A DNA stretch of 37,996 nt, taken from Eubacterium sp. (lineage in GTDB: Bacteria > Bacillota > Clostridia > Lachnospirales > Lachnospiraceae). The position numbers were made by a program, and so were the translations under genes. The DNA lies in the NCBI GenBank assembly GCA_021769425.1, contig JAETSX010000033.1, positions 1 through 37,996 of the forward strand, written 5' to 3'. This document shows, one piece after another, positions 23,401 to 30,072 of this stretch; position 1 is the first letter of the stretch, and each line of letters opens with the position of its first letter. Below the pieces are notes generated by a model. The model saw nothing but the letters and a program-made list of their open reading frames with translations, ran no database searches and was not told the origin of the DNA.

Positions 23401-25128
23401 TTAGTGTGGAAATCCAATGAAGACGGTTATCTGGTAGGTTCCAGAGGATCGGTAGGCTCTTCCTTTGTGGCGACCATGGCGGGAATTACTGAGGTAAATC
23501 CTCTGGCGCCCCATTATTACTGCAGTAAATGCCACTATTGTGACTTTGAATCAGAGGAAGTCAAATCCTATGCAGACGCCGGCCGGGCCGGATGCGATAT
23601 GCCGGATAAAAACTGTCCGGTGTGCGGGGAGCCTCTGAAGAAGGAAGGATTTGATATTCCTTTTGAAACCTTTCTGGGATTTAAGGGAAACAAGGAACCG
23701 GATATTGATTTAAACTTTTCCGGAGAATATCAGAGTAAGGCCCATGCTTACTGTGAAGTGATTTTTGGATATGGACAGACCTACCGTGCCGGAACCATCG
23801 GTACGCTGGCCGATAAAACAGCGTTCGGTTATATCCGGAATTACTATGAAGAACGGGGAGTTCGGAAGCGGAACTGTGAAATCGATCGGATTGTCCAGGG
23901 ATGTGTGGGCATCCGGCGGACCACCGGACAGCATCCGGGGGGAATTATCGTGCTTCCTTTAGGAGAGGAGATTCATTCCTTTACTCCTATCCAGCATCCG
24001 GCCAATGATATGAATACGGATATCGTTACCACCCATTTTGATTATCATTCCATCGATCACAATCTGCTGAAGCTTGATATTCTGGGACACGACGATCCTA
24101 CCATGATTCGTATGCTGGAGGATTTAACGGGAATTGACGCCCGTGAAATTCCGCTGGATGATAAGGATGTGATGTCTTTATTCCAGAGTACGAAAGCCCT
24201 TGGAATTGATCCGGAGGATATCGGCGGCTGTAAACTGGGCTCCCTTGGGATTCCGGAGTTCGGAACAGAATTTGTTATTCAGATGCTGATTGACACCAAT
24301 CCCCAGTCCTTTTCAGATTTGGTGCGTATTTCCGGCTTGTCCCACGGAACGGATGTGTGGCTTGGGAATGCTCAGACCTTGATTCAGGAAGGGAAGGCTA
24401 CTATTTCCACGGCAATCTGCACCCGTGACGATATTATGACCTATCTGATCGGTATGGGAATGGAAAGTGAGCTGAGCTTTACCATTATGGAAAGCGTCAG
24501 AAAGGGCAAGGGTTTAAAGCCGGAATGGGAAGAAGCCATGAAAAGCCATAACGTGCCGGACTGGTATATCTGGTCCTGCAAGAAAATTAAATATATGTTC
24601 CCCAAAGCTCATGCTGCTGCATATGTCATGATGGCATGGCGGATTGCCTACTGCAAAATTTTCTATCCATTGGCTTATTATGCGGCATTTTTCAGTATCC
24701 GCGCCACTTCATTCAGTTATGAGCTGATGTGCCAGGGGAGGGAAAGACTGGAATATTTCATGGCGGATTATGAGCGCAGGAAAGACACCCTGACGAAAAA
24801 GGAACAGGATACCGTCAAGGACATGAAGATTGTCCAGGAAATGTATGCCAGAGGTTTTGAATTCGTGCCTATGGACTTGTTTTCTGCCCAGGCCCATGCA
24901 TTTCAGATTGTGGAAGGAAAATTAATGCCGTCTTTGGACAGCATCGAAGGACTGGGAGACAAGGCGGCAGAGGCAGTGGTAGAGGCTGCCAAGGACGGGC
25001 CCTTTCTGTCGAAGGACGATTTCCGTCAGCGGACAAAAGTGTCGAAATCTGTCATTGATTTGATGGGAGATTTGGGAATTTTGGGGAATCTGCCCGAATC
25101 CAATCAGCTTTCGCTGTTTGATTTCTAA
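20446..25128 (+). CDS. polC: DNA polymerase III alpha subunit, PolC type
   Basis: A 1,560-residue replicative polymerase of low-G+C Gram-positives. Order: N-terminal domain; Gln/Gly/Asn-rich linker with PWN-type repeats (about residues 195-325); OB fold (VVIRGKVLSLDTREIRNEKT); PHP domain beginning HCHTKMSDMDG (His453, His455); proofreading exonuclease with VFDLETTGF (Asp540, Glu542); polymerase core with zinc-binding CSKCHYC...CPVCG and catalytic PDIDLNF (Asp1086, Asp1088); helix-hairpin-helix region; and a C-terminal clamp-binding QLSLFDF. The fused exonuclease distinguishes it from DnaE. The long low-complexity linker is unusual compared with the Bacillus protein. It is presumably co-transcribed with ispG, 2 bp upstream. 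Confidence 0.98.
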   Translation: MSKLFFEVFPDLKVSSGLENLMTEVEVTKVSSNRKRDHLRVYLLSSRLINKGNIYRLESDIRKQLFPNHDISIKIIEKFRLSGQYNPRKLMDVYKDSVMEEFRTYSLLEYNVLRMARMEFPEEDRMRLTFEDSVIARQKSEEVVQILEKIICERCGLDVKIQVDYQEPKEKKHKKNSDIQIQNEIHNIISQSSVGTHNEGQAEALEESGNREFGQQNGAQVPWNTEENVAPWNPENGAMAQNPGGSGVPWNSEEAAAAQQSEGSKPPRGMAAGQSEKSANGKTGHSQGQSKSEQSYGGKKGEFSGRGASYGSRRGQSFGGFKKSDNPDVIYGRDFEEASIPIEQIAGEMGEVVIRGKVLSLDTREIRNEKTIIMFSITDFTDTIMVKMFAKNEIVPEITSNVKKGAFLKIKGITTIDRFDGELTIGSVTGMKKISDFTTTRMDNSPQKRVELHCHTKMSDMDGVSEVKDIIKRAMKWGHKAIAITDHGDVQSFPDANHAVSPEDDFKVIYGVEAYLVDDLKQIIENPRGQNLDDTYVVFDLETTGFSPVNNRIIEIGAVKVCEGKITDRFSTFVNPQEPIPYKIEELTSIRDDMVLDAPVIEDALPEFLKFCGGAIMVAHNAGFDMSFISKNCERQGLPCEYTVIDTVALARALLPQLNRFKLDTVAKALKISLDNHHRAVDDAACTAEIFVKFIEMLKDRGIQDLDAANELGNTSVENIRKLPSHHAILLAANDTGRINLYRLVSDSHLTYFHRKPRIPKSEFIKHREGLLIGSACEAGELYQAILRGNSEEEIARLVRFYDYLEIQPLGNNEFMLRGDDPAVASEEELKDINRRIVRLGEEFHKPVVATCDVHFLDPEDEVYRRIIMAGKGFKDADNQAPLYLRTTEEMLEEFQYLGSEKAEEVVIVNPGKIADMCEKISPVRPDKCPPVIENSDQMLRDICYNKAHEIYGEELPTIVHERLERELNSIISNGYAVMYIIAQKLVWKSNEDGYLVGSRGSVGSSFVATMAGITEVNPLAPHYYCSKCHYCDFESEEVKSYADAGRAGCDMPDKNCPVCGEPLKKEGFDIPFETFLGFKGNKEPDIDLNFSGEYQSKAHAYCEVIFGYGQTYRAGTIGTLADKTAFGYIRNYYEERGVRKRNCEIDRIVQGCVGIRRTTGQHPGGIIVLPLGEEIHSFTPIQHPANDMNTDIVTTHFDYHSIDHNLLKLDILGHDDPTMIRMLEDLTGIDAREIPLDDKDVMSLFQSTKALGIDPEDIGGCKLGSLGIPEFGTEFVIQMLIDTNPQSFSDLVRISGLSHGTDVWLGNAQTLIQEGKATISTAICTRDDIMTYLIGMGMESELSFTIMESVRKGKGLKPEWEEAMKSHNVPDWYIWSCKKIKYMFPKAHAAAYVMMAWRIAYCKIFYPLAYYAAFFSIRATSFSYELMCQGRERLEYFMADYERRKDTLTKKEQDTVKDMKIVQEMYARGFEFVPMDLFSAQAHAFQIVEGKLMPSLDSIEGLGDKAAEAVVEAAKDGPFLSKDDFRQRTKVSKSVIDLMGDLGILGNLPESNQLSLFDF

Positions 25129-25134
25129 GCCGGG

Positions 25135-25259
25135 TTGACCGAAAGTGGGAAAAGTGGTATGTTAATAGCAGCGCTGTATCTGTAAAGCATTATATGCAGA
25201 CCTGTGCTGGAGATTCTGCAGAGCATAAGGGAAGGATGAGGGCAGATACAGACTGCTGC
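25135..25259 (+). promoter_or_regulatory. Possible promoter and structured leader of the SCP2-like gene
   Basis: TTGACC (25135-25140) and TATGTT (25158-25163), 17 bp apart, could be a promoter. Just downstream, GCAGCGCTGTATCTG (25168-25182) can pair with CAGATACAGACTGCTGC (25243-25259; 2-nt bulge), enclosing TGCAGA/TCTGCA (25195-25200 with 25215-25220). This would fold most of the leader. I recognise no known riboswitch. Confidence 0.35.
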
Positions 25260-25290
25260 ATATTTTTGGAAAAGAGAGGATGGGAATGAT

Positions 25291-25623
25291 ATGACCTACG
25301 AAGAATTTTTTAAAAAGGTAAAAGAGGCATTTGCAGACGCGGATGTCAGCGGGATTACCGAGCATCTTGCTTATCAGTTTAACATTACCGGAGAGGCAGA
25401 GGGTATTTTCTATGTGGAGGTAAAAGAAGGCAAACTGTATGTGGAGCCTTATGATTATCATGACAGAGATGCCATGTTCACCTGTTCCGCAGATAACCTG
25501 ATGAAAATTGCCAATGGAAAATTAGATCCGATTATGGCCGTAACCTTAAAGAAGCTGAAAGTGGAGGGAAACATTGATAAAGCGCTGAAACTCAAAAGCT
25601 TAATCGGCGGTAAGAAGAAATAA
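25291..25623 (+). CDS. SCP2 sterol-transfer-domain-like small protein
   Basis: A 110-residue soluble protein that matches the SCP2 fold in pattern: ITEHLAYQFNITGEAEGIFYVEVKEGKLYVEP, then ADNLMKIANGKLDPIMAVTLKKLKVEGNIDKALKL. The last segment (NGKLDPxxAxxxGKLKVEGDxxxAxxL) is the usual SCP2 signature. The domain has a hydrophobic tunnel for lipids or acyl groups; bacterial stand-alone versions have no settled function. A purine-rich GAGAGGATGGGAATG precedes the ATG. It has a 162-bp leader after polC that may fold. Confidence 0.75.
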   Translation: MTYEEFFKKVKEAFADADVSGITEHLAYQFNITGEAEGIFYVEVKEGKLYVEPYDYHDRDAMFTCSADNLMKIANGKLDPIMAVTLKKLKVEGNIDKALKLKSLIGGKKK

Positions 25624-25642
25624 TTTATTTTCAGTTAGGGAT

Positions 25643-25741
25643 GGGGCTGTCGGAAAATGAAATTTACAAACAAGATATAGTTGTGAAATCCCAGAAATTA
25701 CAGATATATCTTGTGGAAAATTGCCATTTTCCGACAGCCCC
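25643..25741. mobile_element. MITE-like 99-bp hairpin (copy 1)
   Basis: Terminal repeats GGGGCTGTCGGAAAATG (25643-25659) and its exact complement (25725-25741) enclose a second stem ACAAGATATA/TATATCTTGT (25670-25679 with 25705-25714). A related 95-bp element with 14 of 17 matching end bases occurs at 37738-37832, and the interiors align too. It lies between the convergent SCP2-like and xpt genes, where it could also end transcription. No clear target duplication is seen. Confidence 0.7.
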
Positions 25742-25827
25742 GTTATTTCCCAGTATCTATTTTATGGCGGGCAGCTCAAAACCGCCGTCCTTCGAACAAG
25801 GTTCTAACCGCACAGACGGAAAAGGGT

Positions 25828-26400
25828 TTAGTCTATAAACTCAATATAATTTTCTCCCATTTTCCCAATCCGTGCAAGGGCATACACTTCAATTCCCTGG
25901 CCTTTCAATTTCTCATGCCCGGGCTGAAAAGATTTTTCAATCAGGACACCGAGGCCCGCGATGGTGGCATGGGACATGCGTATCAGACGGATGGCGGCGG
26001 TGGCAGCCTCCCCGTTTGCCAGAAAATCATCCACCAGAAGCACATGATCCTCCGCCGTGATATATTTTTTGGAAAGGGTGAGTTCATAATTGGTTTCTTT
26101 TGTAAAAGAAGTGACCACTGTCTGATACAAATCCTGATTTAAAATTTTGGAGGGCTGTTTTTTCAAAATAACCATGGGAACTTCCAGGGCAAGAGCTGTC
26201 ATCAATGCCGGAGAGATGCCGGAACTTTCAATGGTGGCAACTTTGGTGATTCCCCTGCCCCGGAAATGATCGGCAATTTCTCTGCCCAGTTCCTGCATCA
26301 ATGTGGGATCCACCTGATGGTTGATGAAGCTGTCTACTTTTAAAATATGTTCATTTACGGCGGTGCCGTCCTGTCTGATTTTTTCTTCTAATAATTTCAT
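25828..26400 (-). CDS. xpt: Xanthine phosphoribosyltransferase
   Basis: A 190-residue purine-salvage enzyme transferring phosphoribose from PRPP to xanthine. The PRPP motif VDDFLANGE is at residues 123-131; the N-terminal MKLLEEKIRQDGTAVNEHILKVD form and ATIESSGISPA (56-65) are family-typical, as is the C-terminal region (AGLGVLIEKSFQPGHEKL). The ATG complementary to 26398-26400 has GAGGTG 8 nt upstream. Only about 50 nt of leader separate it from its promoter, so the purine riboswitch common before xpt in other Firmicutes is absent here. Divergent from rlmH with overlapping promoters. Confidence 0.95.
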   Translation of the reverse strand: MKLLEEKIRQDGTAVNEHILKVDSFINHQVDPTLMQELGREIADHFRGRGITKVATIESSGISPALMTALALEVPMVILKKQPSKILNQDLYQTVVTSFTKETNYELTLSKKYITAEDHVLLVDDFLANGEAATAAIRLIRMSHATIAGLGVLIEKSFQPGHEKLKGQGIEVYALARIGKMGENYIEFID

Positions 26401-26424
26401 ATATGATTCACCTCTGAGATTGGT

Positions 26425-26453
26425 TTGACTAAAATTTGGCTCACTGCTATTAT
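26425..26453 (+). promoter_or_regulatory. rlmH promoter
   Basis: TTGACT (26425-26430) and TATTAT (26448-26453) with a 17-bp spacer. Start predicted near 26460, giving a leader of about 40 nt. The -10 overlaps the -10 of the opposing xpt promoter. Confidence 0.6.
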
Positions 26454-26480
26454 TATAAAGGAAAAAGGATCACATTACAA
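26452..26480 (-). promoter_or_regulatory. xpt promoter
   Basis: On the minus strand, TTGTAA (26475-26480) and a perfect TATAAT (26452-26457) lie 17 bp apart. Transcription would start near 26445. It shares bases 26452-26453 with the rlmH -10. Confidence 0.6.
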
Positions 26481-26500
26481 TATCTATTGAAGGGAGATTT

Positions 26501-26980
26501 ATGAAGATTACCATATTGACCGTTGGAAAAATAAAGGAAAAATTCTACCGGCAGGCCATAGAGGAATTTGAAAAGCGTCTTGGCCGCTACTGTAAGCTGG
26601 AAATCATTGAGGTGGCAGATGAGAAGACACCGGATCATGCCAGTGGGACGGAGGCAATGCTGATTAAAGAAAAAGAGGGGCAGAGGCTGCTGAAATATTT
26701 TCGTGATGACGCTTGGATCTGCGCACTGGCAATTGAGGGAAAGATGCTGGATTCGGTAGAACTGTCAGAAAAGATAGAAAGCCTGGGAATATCAGGAACC
26801 AGCCATATAATATTTGTCATCGGAGGATCGTTGGGACTGGCAGAGCAGGCGCTGAAGCGGGCTGATTTTTTATTAAGTTTTTCGAAAATGACCTTTCCGC
26901 ACCAGTTGATGCGGGTGATTTTGCTGGAACAGATTTACCGAAGCTTCCGAATTCTTTCGAAACAGCCATACCACAAGTAA
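26501..26980 (+). CDS. rlmH: 23S rRNA pseudouridine-1915 N3-methyltransferase
   Basis: The 159-residue SPOUT methyltransferase modifies pseudouridine 1915 in helix 69 of 23S rRNA using S-adenosylmethionine. It is recognised by its start MKITILTVGKIKEKFYRQAI and the knot region FVIGGSLGLAEQALKRADF, then SKMTFPHQLMRVILLEQIYR and the end ILSKQPYHK, all nearly invariant. GAAGGGAG lies upstream of the ATG. A single gene with its own promoter. Confidence 0.98.
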   Translation: MKITILTVGKIKEKFYRQAIEEFEKRLGRYCKLEIIEVADEKTPDHASGTEAMLIKEKEGQRLLKYFRDDAWICALAIEGKMLDSVELSEKIESLGISGTSHIIFVIGGSLGLAEQALKRADFLLSFSKMTFPHQLMRVILLEQIYRSFRILSKQPYHK

Positions 26981-27060
26981 AGGCAAAAGCGCAGGCAATT
27001 GCAGGAAAAGTAACAAAGATAAAAATTGCAGAATATTTTTGAGGTTTTATGCGCTTGGGG

Positions 27061-27089
27061 TTCTTATGGAGAGGGGATTATGTTATAAT
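27061..27089 (+). promoter_or_regulatory. Promoter of the secreted protease gene
   Basis: A TG-T-TATAAT extended -10 (27081-27089) with a weak TTCTTA (27061-27066) at 17 bp. The predicted start near 27096 lies downstream of the first in-frame ATG (27049), supporting the start at 27199. Confidence 0.6.
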
Positions 27090-27198
27090 CATAAAGATGA
27101 TGTGCGCGGTAAAGAATGGGATCCTGGGATTCACCGCGCTGCCTGGCGCAGACACGGAAAATCCGGGAAGAGTAAGGGAATATACGAGGAGATTTCGA

Positions 27199-29547
27199 AT
27201 GAAAAACAGTGGATGGTGGAAGCGGGCATGGTGCATTTGCATGGCATGTCTCGCTCTGTGGGGAAGCCTTTCGGAAGATATATTTGCAAATGGTCTTTAC
27301 GGAATGGCTGAAAACGATGAATTGGAGTATGATTCTAACGAAGAAGACCAGGCTCCCAGCGTAAGGGATTTTTCCATAAAAGCTGGAAAAAACACTTTGC
27401 CTTCTTCGTATGATTCCAGAGGAACAGGCGCGGTATCCCCGGTGAAAAAGCAGGGAAAGTGGGGAACCTGCTGGGCGCATGCGGTGATTGCATGCGCAGA
27501 GTCCAACATGCTTTTAAAACATATGGGAAGCATGGAGGAAGCAGATCTTTCAGAGCGCCATCTGGCCTATTACACATATCATACGCCCCAGGATCCGCTG
27601 GGAAACGCCATAGGAGATAAGATGGAGCTGACCAAGGCCGGAAATTATCTGAACCAGGGCGGCAACAGCCGTTTTGCAGCATTCACCCTGGCAAATTGGG
27701 CGGGGTTTGCCGCGGAGCAGACTGCGCCCTATCAGGCATATGGGGAAATGGAGGATTTGCCGGAAAGCTGCGCCTATACAGATCAGCTGCATCTGGAAAA
27801 TGCGTACTGGATTTCGCCGAAAGACATGGATCATGTGAAAGAGAAAATTATGGAACTGGGGGCGGCGGCTGTGCACCTGTATTCCGGTGGAAAGAAGAAG
27901 GATTACTACAATGCGCAGACGGGGGCGTTTTACTGCCAGGAGGACAAGACGGGGCATGTGGTAGCGGTTGTGGGCTGGGATGACGGATACCCCAAAGAAA
28001 ATTTCAACAGCGATTGCCGGCCTTCTTCCAATGGGGCCTGGCTTGCAAAAGACAGCAAAGGGGAAGCCTATGGAAAGGATGGCTACATTTGGATATCCTA
28101 TGAGGATACGTCCATCCAGCTGAAAAATTTTACTTTTTTTGATGTGGGAAGCCCGGACAAATATCAGTACAATTACCATTATGACGGAACAGCGGGCAGC
28201 GGCAGTGTAGGGTTTGGATATGCCGAAGGGGTTACAGTGGCCAATCTTTATACTGCCAATGCGAAAAAGACAGGGGCGGAAGCTATTCAGGCGGCAGGCT
28301 TTGCGGTGGGGACGCCGAATATGGAGTATTCCATTCAGGTGTACAAGAACGTCAGAGACAAGAGCAATCCGGAGAGCGGGATTCCTGTATTCCAGGAGCC
28401 GCAGACGGGAACGGTTCTTTACTGTGGTTACTATACCGTGCCGCTGAAAGAAAAGATTACGGCAGGCCCTGGGGAAACCTTTGCCATTGTGATTGCCCTG
28501 CGGCAGAAAGAGGGCAAAAAGATTTGGTTCCATGCCGATTATTCGGACGAGTACCATCATAAAGCGGGGGATGTATGGTGCAGAATACAAACTACAGAAA
28601 TGCCGGGTCAGAGCCTTTACCGGCGAACTGGCAGGACAAATTGGAGGGACGCCGCCACAGCGGATAAGGTTCCGTTCACCTTGCGGATTAAGGGACTTAC
28701 TTCTGACACCGCGCCTGTTTCGGTGGATTCCATTGCCATGGAAGAGAAATCTGTGAACATGGCCTTGGGGGAGCGCAAGCAGCTGAACGTTTCCTTTGCC
28801 CCGTCGGACGCTACAGACGTATCCCTGAAATGGAGGGTATCTAACCCAAAAAAGGCGTCCGTAACAAAGGATGGGACAGTGACAGCCAAAGCGGCGGGAA
28901 AATGCGTGGTTACAGCCCGGACCTCAAATGGCAGGGAAGCTTCCTGTGAAATAAATATACAAAATTCCCAGGAGACGGCGGAAAACGGGAAATTGAAAAG
29001 GCCCAAGCTGTCTGATGCTGCCAACAAACATTCCGGCATCCAACTGAAATGGCAAAAAGTTTCCGGAGCTTTGGGCTATTACATCTATCGGAAAGAGACG
29101 GGCGGGAAGTGGAAAAAGATTGCTGTGGTAAAAAGCGGAGCTGTGAGGACTTTTACAGATAAATCGGTAAAATTCAGGAATGGGAAAACTTATTTTTATG
29201 GGGTGGAAGCTTATCGGGGAAAGAAAACCAGCGGATACAGCAAAACCGGAAAAAAGGCCGTCCGTCTGCTTGCTCCCAGGCAGGAGAAACCAAAAAGCAG
29301 GGCAAGGGCCATGACCGTAGTCTGGGGGCCGAATAAAAAGGCAGACGGTTACCAGGTGCAGTATTCCTTGTCGGCAAAATTCACAAAAGCCGCAACGGTG
29401 GAGATTAAATCAGGAAAAGCCACAAAGAAAACCATTCGGAAATTAAAAAAGAGGGCATATTATATCAGAATCAGAAGCTGTAAAAAATCAGGGAAAAAGA
29501 TTTTTTACAGTGACTGGAGCAGTGTGAGGAAAGTGTGGATCAAGTAG
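27199..29547 (+). CDS. Secreted papain-like (C1A) cysteine protease with Big_2 and Fn3-like modules
   Basis: A 782-residue protein. The N-terminus KNSGWWKRAWCICMACLALW is a signal peptide, with likely cleavage after FA at residue 30. The catalytic domain begins LPSSYDSRGTGAVSPVKKQG: oxyanion Gln85, nucleophile Cys91 in GTCWAHA, His253 in TGHVVAVVGWDDG, Asn278 in NGAWLAKDS. A lectin-like accessory domain follows (about 310-490), then a Big_2 domain (VDSIAMEEKSVNMALGERKQ region, about 510-590) and two Fn3-like modules (about 600-782). No sortase motif is seen; the basic C-terminus might bind the wall. Start at 27199 has GAGGAG 7 nt upstream and lies after the promoter; the frame extends to 27049 without a signal sequence. 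Probable extracellular peptidase; substrate unknown. Confidence 0.88.
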   Translation: MKNSGWWKRAWCICMACLALWGSLSEDIFANGLYGMAENDELEYDSNEEDQAPSVRDFSIKAGKNTLPSSYDSRGTGAVSPVKKQGKWGTCWAHAVIACAESNMLLKHMGSMEEADLSERHLAYYTYHTPQDPLGNAIGDKMELTKAGNYLNQGGNSRFAAFTLANWAGFAAEQTAPYQAYGEMEDLPESCAYTDQLHLENAYWISPKDMDHVKEKIMELGAAAVHLYSGGKKKDYYNAQTGAFYCQEDKTGHVVAVVGWDDGYPKENFNSDCRPSSNGAWLAKDSKGEAYGKDGYIWISYEDTSIQLKNFTFFDVGSPDKYQYNYHYDGTAGSGSVGFGYAEGVTVANLYTANAKKTGAEAIQAAGFAVGTPNMEYSIQVYKNVRDKSNPESGIPVFQEPQTGTVLYCGYYTVPLKEKITAGPGETFAIVIALRQKEGKKIWFHADYSDEYHHKAGDVWCRIQTTEMPGQSLYRRTGRTNWRDAATADKVPFTLRIKGLTSDTAPVSVDSIAMEEKSVNMALGERKQLNVSFAPSDATDVSLKWRVSNPKKASVTKDGTVTAKAAGKCVVTARTSNGREASCEINIQNSQETAENGKLKRPKLSDAANKHSGIQLKWQKVSGALGYYIYRKETGGKWKKIAVVKSGAVRTFTDKSVKFRNGKTYFYGVEAYRGKKTSGYSKTGKKAVRLLAPRQEKPKSRARAMTVVWGPNKKADGYQVQYSLSAKFTKAATVEIKSGKATKKTIRKLKKRAYYIRIRSCKKSGKKIFYSDWSSVRKVWIK

Positions 29548-29910
29548 AACGGCAGGGAACTGCAGTTTCGGTTCATTGATATTTTTCCAGTAATAGAGTA
29601 TGATGAAAGTATCGTGTTGCTTTCAAAACTTCATACAAAACAGAATATAGAAGTGAAATTGGAAATGAGCGAGATGGATTTGACGGCTGCGGAGAGCAAA
29701 GCAACTTATGAGGAAATCAAACAGTATGTGTTTGATAAATATGGTTTGAAAGTATCCGGTTTGAACATTGCTCAGATTAAAACAAAATGTGGCATTATCG
29801 AGCGTGAGAATTACAATAAATCAAAAAAAGAAAATGCCAAGCAGCCAAACTGTACAGGAGAAAAAGAAAATGCGATAAAAGACGCATTGAAACACTTCCA
29901 AATGATTTAA
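29548..29910 (+). pseudogene. 3' fragment of an rlmD/rumA-type rRNA uracil methyltransferase
   Basis: The frame directly after the protease stop codon encodes FIDIFPVIEYDESIVLLSKL, then MDLTAAESKATYEEIKQYV and a tail GIIERENYNK ending ALKHFQMI. This matches the C-terminal end of the catalytic domain (VDMFPxTxHVESVVLLSK type) plus the C-terminal extension of Clostridia RlmD-like proteins. The S-adenosylmethionine domain is missing and no good start or ribosome site exists (a GTG at 29614 is possible), so I call it a remnant. rumA 3' ends are known insertion sites for integrative elements in streptococci; its position at the edge of the AT-rich island fits, but is not proof. Confidence 0.65.
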
Positions 29911-30023
29911 AATTGAATAGTTATATTTTACATAGGGCGTTTGCTTACCCATTATGGATAGGCGGATGTTGTTTTGATGGAATTATGCAAATAAAAAATG
30001 TCGGTTTGAATGTCGGTATATAA

Positions 30024-30052
30024 TTGACATTTGTCGGTATACTGTATATGAT
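30024..30052 (+). promoter_or_regulatory. Strong promoter with TGTCGGT repeats before the AlbA_2 gene
   Basis: A perfect TTGACA (30024-30029) and TATGAT (30047-30052) are 17 bp apart. TGTCGGT motifs at 29999, 30011 and 30032 surround it. The first two belong to a 23-bp stretch also present inside the downstream gene (about 31188-31210). Confidence 0.75.
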
Positions 30053-30072
30053 ACAAATTGAGGTGAAATGAA

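Noticed and set aside
26401-26500. Purine riboswitch before xpt
   Set aside because: The leader is only about 50 nt and lacks the conserved purine-aptamer core.
27550-28590. Minus-strand open frame of 346 codons opposite the protease
   Set aside because: Antisense shadow of a clearly coding frame; no start signals.
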